64,000 nt of DNA from Deinococcus grandis (lineage in GTDB: Bacteria > Deinococcota > Deinococci > Deinococcales > Deinococcaceae), in NCBI RefSeq assembly GCF_001485435.1, contig NZ_BCMS01000002.1, positions 218,216 through 282,215 of the forward strand, written 5' to 3'. Below are positions 58,863 to 64,000 of the stretch, one piece after another. The notes beneath the pieces are model-generated. The model did no database searches. It was not told where the DNA came from and saw only the letters and a program-made list of their open reading frames with translations. The first letter of the stretch is position 1; each line of letters starts with the position of its first letter. The position numbers were made by a program, and so were the translations under genes.

Positions 58863-58957
58863 CCTGACGAGCCTGACCCGCCTGCCCGGCGACGCCTGCC
58901 GTGCGCCGGCGCGCGTGAAGGTCCGGTCAAGGCGCCCGGACTGCGCGGACGTGCACC

Positions 58958-59269
58958 ATGACGGGCATGACACAGGTGCGCCGCAACGACGACACGCAAC
59001 GCTACGAACTGACCGACGGGGACCGCACGCTGGGCTTCGCGGAGTTCCGCCCGGTCGGGAACGCCGTCATGCTGCCCCACACCGAGGTCGAGGAAGGCCA
59101 CGAGGGCGAGGGGCTCGGCAGCCAGCTGGCCCGCGCCGCGCTGGACGACATCCGCGCGCAGGGAAAACTGGTGCTGCCCATGTGTCCCTTTATCGCGGCG
59201 TACATCCGCCGTCACCCGGAGTACAACGACCTGATCCACCCGCAGCAGCGGGCCGTGTTCGGCCTGTGA
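58958..59269 (+). CDS. Small GNAT-family N-acetyltransferase (NATD1-like)
   Basis: A 103-residue minimal GNAT domain. It begins with a strand RYELTDGDRTLGFAEFRPVG, then LPHTEVEEGHEGEGLGSQLA, which holds the acetyl-CoA pyrophosphate loop, and ends with PMCPFIAAYIRRHPEYNDLI, the C-terminal mark of the YjdJ/NATD1 group. The substrate is unknown for most of this group. The ATG at 58958 is used; another ATG lies nine bases on. Single gene, divergent from the CstR-like gene. Confidence 0.87.
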   Translation: MTGMTQVRRNDDTQRYELTDGDRTLGFAEFRPVGNAVMLPHTEVEEGHEGEGLGSQLARAALDDIRAQGKLVLPMCPFIAAYIRRHPEYNDLIHPQQRAVFGL

Positions 59270-59365
59270 CCCCCTGACGTTCTGCGCCGCGCCCCCCGTC
59301 CGGCCTGACCCCCGGCCCAGCTGAACCGCACCGCCAGTTGCGGACGGGCAGCTTATGCTGGCACG

Positions 59366-60301
59366 ATGACCGTGCCCCCTGCTGCCTTGCCTGCGCTGTT
59401 GCCCCTGGCCCCCCGGTACCACGCCCGCGTGTGGGGCGGCGACCGCCTCGCCCCGCCGGTCGGCGGCACGCCCATCGGTGAGGCGTGGATCGCCGACGGG
59501 CGCAGCGTCGTCACGGACGGCCCCCTCGCCGGGCAGACCGTCGAGGGACTGATGCGCGCGCATCCGCAGGACCTGCTGGGCCGTCACGGCCAGCCGGACG
59601 CGGGGTTCCCGCTGCTGATCAAACTGCTCGACTGCCGCGACTGGCTGAGCGTGCAGGTCCACCCGAACGACGCGCAGGCCCGGGCGATGGTCGGGCCCGG
59701 CGAGCGCGGCAAGACCGAGGCGTGGCACTTCCTGCACGTCGAGCCGGGCGCGGAACTGCTGGCGGGCGTCACGCCCGGCACCACCCCCGAGGCCCTGGCG
59801 GGCGCCATCCGGCACGGCGGCATCCTGGACGTCAGCGAGCGGGCGCGGCCCGAGGTGGGCGACACGCTGTTCATCCCGGCGGGCACGCTGCACGCGCTGG
59901 GGCCGGGGCTGCTGCTGTACGAGGTGCAGCAGGCGAGCGACACGACCTACCGCGTGTACGACTGGGACCGTCCGGCCAGCGCCGGGCGCGCGCTGCACCT
60001 CGAGGAGTCCGTGGCGGTCACCCGCGCGGACCTGCGCGGCGACTGGCACGCGGCGACGCAGACCGGCGGCGTGGGAACCCTGGTGAGCTGCCCGGAATTC
60101 ACGCTGGTGGGCGCGCGGGGCGGCGAACAGGTGGATCTGCGCGGGTCGTTCGGACTGGTGACGGTGGTCCAGGGCACCCTGACGCTCCACGCCGCGGGGC
60201 AGACGCTGGAGGTCGGGACGTTCGGGACGGTCCTCGTCCCCGCCTCGGCGGGCGCGGTGACCCTGACGGGGGAAGGCCGCGCCCTGATCGCCACGCCCTG
60301 A
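59366..60301 (+). CDS. manA: Mannose-6-phosphate isomerase, class I
   Basis: Interconverts mannose-6-phosphate and fructose-6-phosphate. The 311-residue bacterial short type has the zinc motifs LSVQVHPNDAQA, GKTEAWHFL and FIPAGTLHALGPG in the cupin core (about 85-190) and a second cupin-like half. YRVYDWDRP is a further family mark. It provides mannose units for surface polysaccharides or allows mannose use. No nucleotide-sugar gene lies next to it. Followed by a hairpin shared with the HU gene. Confidence 0.92.
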   Translation: MTVPPAALPALLPLAPRYHARVWGGDRLAPPVGGTPIGEAWIADGRSVVTDGPLAGQTVEGLMRAHPQDLLGRHGQPDAGFPLLIKLLDCRDWLSVQVHPNDAQARAMVGPGERGKTEAWHFLHVEPGAELLAGVTPGTTPEALAGAIRHGGILDVSERARPEVGDTLFIPAGTLHALGPGLLLYEVQQASDTTYRVYDWDRPASAGRALHLEESVAVTRADLRGDWHAATQTGGVGTLVSCPEFTLVGARGGEQVDLRGSFGLVTVVQGTLTLHAAGQTLEVGTFGTVLVPASAGAVTLTGEGRALIATP

Positions 60302-60393
60302 TCGCCACGCCGCGCCTGCTGCGCCGGGACACGCGGTCGTCGGTGCGCCGGCGACTGCCGGTCCGCTGCCGTGGCGCCCGGGGCGCAGCAGAA

Positions 60394-60422
60394 GGGGGCC
60401 GCGCCTGTGCGGCGCGGCCCCC
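60394..60422. terminator. Strong hairpin between manA and the HU gene
   Basis: GGGGGCCGCGCC (60394-60405) pairs with GGCGCGGCCCCC (60411-60422), a perfect 12-bp stem with a 5-base loop, 16 bases past the HU stop. On the HU strand TTCTGC follows. Probably a terminator for HU and possibly for manA. Confidence 0.8.
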
Positions 60423-60438
60423 ACCACTCAGGCGTGGA

Positions 60439-60801
60439 TTACAGGTTGCCCTTGAGGGTGCTGGCGACCTTGAAGGCCACTTTCTTGCCGGCGGGAATCT
60501 GGATCTTCTCGCTGGTGCCGGGCTTCACGCCGGTGCGGGCAGCGGTGGCCTTGACGCTCAGGGTGCCCAGGCCGGGCAGGCCGACGCTCTGGCCGCCCTT
60601 GATGGCGCTCACGACGACGTCCAGCATGGCGCTGACGGCTTCCTCGCTCTGCTTCTTGGTCAGGCCGGTCTTATCGGCGACCATTTCCACGAGCTGGGTC
60701 TTGGCGACCTTGCTGCTCTCGGCCTTGGGGGCGGCCTTGGCGGCGGGAGCGGCCTTGGCAGCGGGCTTCTTGGCGGGGGCTTTCGCAGACTTTTTCGTCA
60801 T
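60439..60801 (-). CDS. HU-like DNA-binding protein with Lys/Ala-rich N-terminal tail
   Basis: A 120-residue nucleoid protein. Residues about 1-32 are a basic tail made mainly of Ala, Lys and Pro (KKSAKAPAKKPAAKAAPAAK); residues 33-120 are the HU fold, with KTQLVEMVADKTGLTKKQSE at the start, GLPGLGTLSVKATAARTGVKPGT and the end KKVAFKVASTLKGNL. HU of Deinococcus radiodurans carries a comparable tail, which changes how it binds DNA. ATG at 60801 was chosen; an ATG 12 bases upstream is possible and neither has a clear ribosome site. Likely essential for chromosome packing. Confidence 0.93.
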   Translation of the reverse strand: MTKKSAKAPAKKPAAKAAPAAKAAPKAESSKVAKTQLVEMVADKTGLTKKQSEEAVSAMLDVVVSAIKGGQSVGLPGLGTLSVKATAARTGVKPGTSEKIQIPAGKKVAFKVASTLKGNL

Positions 60802-61113
60802 GGTGAGCAGCATGACATAAGCCGGAGCGCTTGGGAAGGGGGGAGGGGGCCGGGGAATGCCCTCCAGCACGAACTTCCCCTGCCTTTGCGGTGAAAAACG
60901 TCGTCTGGGACGCGTCTGGTGTGGAATCCTTAATTCTCGCGTGCAGCACGGCGAAACCCCGGGATGCCCTCCGCCGGGGGGGGCGCGGCGCAGGTCGTCC
61001 TTCCCGGGAACCGGTTTCGCGCTATGCTCCGGCCATCCACAATTCACGCGGGCCACCTCCACCTCAGCCGTGCAGGCGGCCCGGTTCGTCCTCACCACCG
61101 GAGGTACTCCCGC
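60802..61113. other. 312-base divergent region between HU and acyl-CoA synthetase genes
   Basis: Holds promoters for both genes, though none is clear. TTATGTCATG (minus strand, around 60811-60820) resembles one half of the Deinococcus radiation/desiccation motif but has no second half. AACCGGTT occurs at 61009-61016. GGAGG at 61100-61104 is the ribosome site for the synthetase. No gene seen. Confidence 0.4.
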
Positions 61114-62748
61114 ATGACCCAGACTGCCCGTTACTGGCCCGAAGGCAAGCCGCGCACCCTGACCCTGCCCCGCACCGGCGTCATGCACAACCTGCGTGTC
61201 AGCGCCGAACGCTACCCGGACCGCGTCGCCCTGTGGCACTACGGCCGCACCTGGACGTACGCGCAGCTGCACGAGCAGGCCACCCGCCTCGCCGGGCACC
61301 TCGCCGCGCGCGGCGTGCAGCGCGGCGACCGCGTGGCCGTCTGGATGCAGAACAGCCCCGAATGGGCCATCGCCGCGTTCGCCGCGTGGCAGCTCGGTGC
61401 GGTCGTCGTGCCCCTCGCCCCCATGCTCCAGGCCCGCGAATTCGGCTTCTTCCTGCAGGACGCCGGGATCCGCACCGGCGTGGTCGGCGCGGAACTGTAC
61501 GACCGCGCCCGGCAGGCCGGGCTGGGCCACGCGGTCGTCGCGAACGTCATGCGCGGCGCGCACGCCACCCCCGGCGTGCCCATCCCGGACGGCCTGGACG
61601 TCACCCCCGAACTGCACGGCGACGACGTGACCCTGGAGACCGCACTGCAGGCCGTGCCTGCACCGGAAGCGCCCGTCACGGCCGACGACCTGTGCATCAT
61701 GCCGTACACCAGCGGCACCACCGGCCTGCCCAAGGGCTGCATGCACACGCACCGCAGCGTGCAGGCGAACGTCTTCGGCGCCGGCGCGTGGGTGGACGGC
61801 AACGTCGAGGACGTGTTCCTGGCGGCCCTGCCGTTCTTCCACGTCACCGGCTTCATCAACAGCCTCATGAGCGCCCTGAGTATCGGCGCGCAGGTCGTGA
61901 TCATGTCCCGCTGGGACCGCGACGCCGCCCGCACCATCATCCGCGACCACACCGTGACCCTCTGGACGAACACACCCACCATGGTCATCGACCTGATGGC
62001 CTCCCCGAACTTCGACCCGGCGGACCTGCGCTCGCTGCGCAACGTCACGGGCGGCGGCGCCAGCCTCCCGGCGGCCGTCGGGCAGCGCCTGCTGGACCAG
62101 ACCGGCATCCTGTTCCTCGAAGGCTACGGGCTGTCCGAGACCATGGCGCAGTCGCACAGCAACCCCAAGGGCCGCCAGAAACTCCAGTGTCTGGGCGTGC
62201 CGCTGTTCAACGTGGACGCCCGCATCGTGGACCTCGACAGCGGCCGGGAACTGCCGGTCGGAGAGACCGGCGAGATCGTCCTGCGCGGCCCGCAGGTCAT
62301 GCAGGGCTACTGGAACCGCCCCGACGCGACTGCCGAGGCCTTCACCGAGATCGGCGGCGAACGCTTCTTCCGCACCGGCGACCTGGGCTACATGGACGAC
62401 GAGGGGTACTTCTACTTCGCCGACCGGCTCAAGCGCATGGTGAACGTGTCCGGCATGAAGGTCTGGCCCGCCGAGGTCGAAAACCAGCTGCACGCCCACC
62501 CCGCCATCCAGGAAGCCTGCGTGATCAGCGTCCCGGACGACCGCAGCGGCGAACGTGCCCGCGCGCTGGTCGTCCTGCGCCCCGGCGCGAGCGCCACGCC
62601 CGCCGAACTGGAAGGCTGGGCGCGTGAACAGATGGCCACCTACAAGGTCCCGCGCGACTGGCAGTTCGTCGAAAGCCTCCCGCGCAGCCCGACCGGGAAG
62701 GTCGCGTGGCGTCAGTTGCAGGAAGCCGCCCGCGCCGCGATGGCCTGA
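61114..62748 (+). CDS. Long-chain fatty acyl-CoA synthetase / AMP-dependent ligase
   Basis: A 544-residue acyl-adenylating enzyme that activates a carboxylic acid with ATP and joins it to CoA. The phosphate loop is MPYTSGTTGLPKGCMHTH, followed by EGYGLSETMAQSHSNP, the hinge-region FRTGDLGYMDDEGYFYFADR and the catalytic lysine in PTGKVAWRQL. The ATG at 61114 lies nine bases after GGAGG. The motif set fits medium/long-chain ligases (FadD/AlkK type) but the chain length or an aromatic substrate cannot be told. Single gene, followed by an IS630 insertion 124 bases later. Confidence 0.9.
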   Translation: MTQTARYWPEGKPRTLTLPRTGVMHNLRVSAERYPDRVALWHYGRTWTYAQLHEQATRLAGHLAARGVQRGDRVAVWMQNSPEWAIAAFAAWQLGAVVVPLAPMLQAREFGFFLQDAGIRTGVVGAELYDRARQAGLGHAVVANVMRGAHATPGVPIPDGLDVTPELHGDDVTLETALQAVPAPEAPVTADDLCIMPYTSGTTGLPKGCMHTHRSVQANVFGAGAWVDGNVEDVFLAALPFFHVTGFINSLMSALSIGAQVVIMSRWDRDAARTIIRDHTVTLWTNTPTMVIDLMASPNFDPADLRSLRNVTGGGASLPAAVGQRLLDQTGILFLEGYGLSETMAQSHSNPKGRQKLQCLGVPLFNVDARIVDLDSGRELPVGETGEIVLRGPQVMQGYWNRPDATAEAFTEIGGERFFRTGDLGYMDDEGYFYFADRLKRMVNVSGMKVWPAEVENQLHAHPAIQEACVISVPDDRSGERARALVVLRPGASATPAELEGWAREQMATYKVPRDWQFVESLPRSPTGKVAWRQLQEAARAAMA

Positions 62749-62916
62749 CCCGAACCTCCCCGGCGCCAGGGGCACGCCCGGGGCTCCACGGCCAACCGCT
62801 CGCTGTCCTGAGGTGCTCGCGCTGCGGCGCTGCGCTTGAGGTCCGCCCGATCCGGAGGTCTTGACGCAGTTATTGATTCCTGCGTTGGAGCGTAACGAGA
62901 GGGGTACGATGAGGGC

Positions 62917-63402
62917 ATGCCGCCAGCCTGGCAACCCACCCGGTGGACCCGCGAACAGATGGAAGAACGGCGACTGTTCGCTGAGCCGTATCTCCGCGCA
63001 GGGGAGCTCAGCTCCACCCAGATCGCCGAACGGTGCGGCGTCAGCAGCAGTGCCGTTCGACGATGGCGACAACGTCTGCGCACACAGGGCTCTCTTGAAG
63101 CCACCATTGCTCCAGGCCGCACACCACGACTGACAGACGCTCAGATCGCCCAGATCATGACGATCCTCAGCGCGGGGCCGGGCCCCGCGCAGGCCCCGAA
63201 TGCCCGCTGGACGTGCCCACAGGTGCGCGAGCTGATCGGCCAGACCTACGACGTGTGGTACGACGTCGATCACCTCAGTCGGCTCTTACGGCAGTGGGGA
63301 TTCACACCACAGAAACCGATGAGGCGGGCACGAGAACAGGATCAGGAGGCCCTCGTCACCTGGGTGGACACCACGGTGCCCGAGTTGGAAAAAAAAAGTT
63401 GA
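62917..63402 (+). CDS. IS630 transposase, N-terminal frame
   Basis: A 161-residue frame carrying the DNA-binding part: helix-turn-helix GELSSTQIAERCGVSSSAVR (about residues 29-48) and a second winged-helix region (CPQVRELIGQTYDVWYDVDH). It ends VPELEKKS and stop at the A9 run (63389-63397). One base skipped there joins it to the catalytic frame. On its own it could act as a regulator of transposition. Confidence 0.88.
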   Translation: MPPAWQPTRWTREQMEERRLFAEPYLRAGELSSTQIAERCGVSSSAVRRWRQRLRTQGSLEATIAPGRTPRLTDAQIAQIMTILSAGPGPAQAPNARWTCPQVRELIGQTYDVWYDVDHLSRLLRQWGFTPQKPMRRAREQDQEALVTWVDTTVPELEKKS

Positions 63403-63919
63403 GGCCGGAGAAACACTCGTCTTCATCGATGAGGTGGGCTTCAGCTTGAAGCCCACCGTGACCCGCACCTGGGCCCCCTGTGGTCAGACGCCCGTGTTGG
63501 TGTCCAAGTACCGCTGGGACAGCGTGTCGACGATTGGAGCGATCGCCACGACGGGACAGTTTCTGCAACACACGCATCCAGCGTCGATCAACGGCGCACA
63601 CGTCCTGTCGTTTCTGTCGCATCTGTTGCGTCACATTTCTGGATCGATCACGGTACTGCTCGATAACGCCCGCATTCACAAGACGAAGGCGCTGGGCGCC
63701 TTCGTTGCAGCTGAACCTCGATTGTCGGTGGTGTACTTCCCGCCATACGCGCCTGAACTGAATCCGATTGAGCCGGTGTGGGCGTATGTGAAGCAGCATG
63801 TCCTCGCGAACTTCTGCCCGTCAGATCTTCAGACGTTGAAGGCCCGATTGCCCGTGGCGTGGCGGAAAGTGCGAGCGGCTGAGCTTCCAAGGCGCCTCCT
63901 GCATGGAGCTCGGCTGTGA
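63398..63919 (+). CDS. IS630 transposase, catalytic DDE frame
   Basis: Carries the DDE catalytic domain: first Asp in VFIDEVGFSLKP, second in VLLDNARIHKTK and the Glu in PELNPIEPVWAYVK. The frame is open back through the A9 run without a convincing start of its own (an internal ATG or GTG would remove the first Asp), so it is probably made only as a fusion with the N-terminal frame by slippage at AAAAAAAAA. The fused product would be about 333 residues, normal for the family. Confidence 0.87.
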   Translation, partial: VEAGETLVFIDEVGFSLKPTVTRTWAPCGQTPVLVSKYRWDSVSTIGAIATTGQFLQHTHPASINGAHVLSFLSHLLRHISGSITVLLDNARIHKTKALGAFVAAEPRLSVVYFPPYAPELNPIEPVWAYVKQHVLANFCPSDLQTLKARLPVAWRKVRAAELPRRLLHGARL

Positions 63920-64000
63920 CCCAGTTGCGCAGGAATCAATAACAGCGACCTCTGAATCCGGCGGTCAGTCCGGCCGGTGGGGGAGGTCCGGCAGGGGCTG

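Larger units (their letters stand above)
62873..63939 (+). mobile_element. IS630-family insertion sequence, 1067 bp
   Basis: Ends are perfect 12-bp inverted repeats: TTGATTCCTGCG (62873-62884) and CGCAGGAATCAA (63928-63939), each flanked by TA (62871-62872 and 63940-63941), the usual IS630/Tc1 target duplication. Inside are two overlapping transposase frames joined at a run of nine A. GC content and codon use are lower than in the host genes around it. Both ends and all catalytic residues are intact, so the copy looks recent and possibly mobile. Confidence 0.92.

Noticed and set aside
60805..60820. Half-match to the Deinococcus radiation/desiccation response motif (TTATGTCAT) just upstream of HU
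   Set aside because: Only one half of the palindrome is present and the second half has no similarity, so it is not a usable site on present evidence.
61009..61016. AACCGGTT core upstream of the acyl-CoA synthetase, like the LacI operators
   Set aside because: An eight-base palindrome is expected about once by chance in a window this size, and the flanks match only on one side.
62749..62872. Possible gene between the acyl-CoA synthetase and the IS element
   Set aside because: No frame with plausible length, ribosome site or codon use.

Overview
The window is about 70% GC, densely coded, and carries diderm envelope genes (usher-type pilus assembly), an HU protein with a lysine/alanine-rich N-terminal tail, many PAS/GGDEF/HD-GYP signalling proteins and an IS630-type transposon. 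Together these suggest a Deinococcus chromosome or megaplasmid. That is an inference from gene content, not a proof.

Layout: 1-1.8 kb, end of a PAS histidine kinase plus a receiver-only response regulator. 2.2-6.4 kb, a sulfide/persulfide operon (CstB-like persulfide dioxygenase, two rhodaneses, TauE-type exporter, a YeeE-type transporter in two halves) behind a CsoR/CstR-type operator. 6.5-13.2 kb, a five-gene archaic (Csu/spore-coat-U type) chaperone-usher pilus operon divergent from a SARP-like regulator. 13.3-32.3 kb, NagA, a molybdopterin oxidoreductase, ornithine aminotransferase, a GH114 polygalactosaminidase, a purine permease and several cyclic-di-GMP proteins, two of which look broken. 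32.4-39.1 kb, a seven-gene ferric-siderophore uptake operon. 39.6-46.2 kb, a GH42 beta-galactosidase/ABC sugar cluster with a divergent LacI regulator that appears to start at ATC. 46.4-56.6 kb, an HD-GYP gene and a seven-gene allantoin operon running from allantoinase through malate synthase to malic enzyme. 56.8-62.7 kb, assorted genes including a CstR-like repressor, mannose-6-phosphate isomerase, HU and an acyl-CoA synthetase. 62.9-63.9 kb, an IS630 element.

Two threads cross the window. First, a 134-135 bp structured repeat occurs five times; its stems co-vary between copies, and three copies begin exactly on the stop codon of the gene before them, in the same orientation. Second, regulators and candidate operators can be matched: a Cys-Tyr-Cys CstR-like protein at 58.6 kb with 17-bp ATAC-N9-GTAT dyads at its own gene and at the distant cst-like operon; LacI with three AACCGGTT sites; IclR with a dyad at the aceB promoter; and the SARP-like regulator with three direct repeats spaced exactly 21 bp apart.

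The allantoin operon makes metabolic sense as a unit: allantoin gives allantoate, then ureidoglycine/ureidoglycolate and glyoxylate; malate synthase joins glyoxylate to acetyl-CoA and malic enzyme yields pyruvate. No RNA genes or CRISPR arrays were seen.
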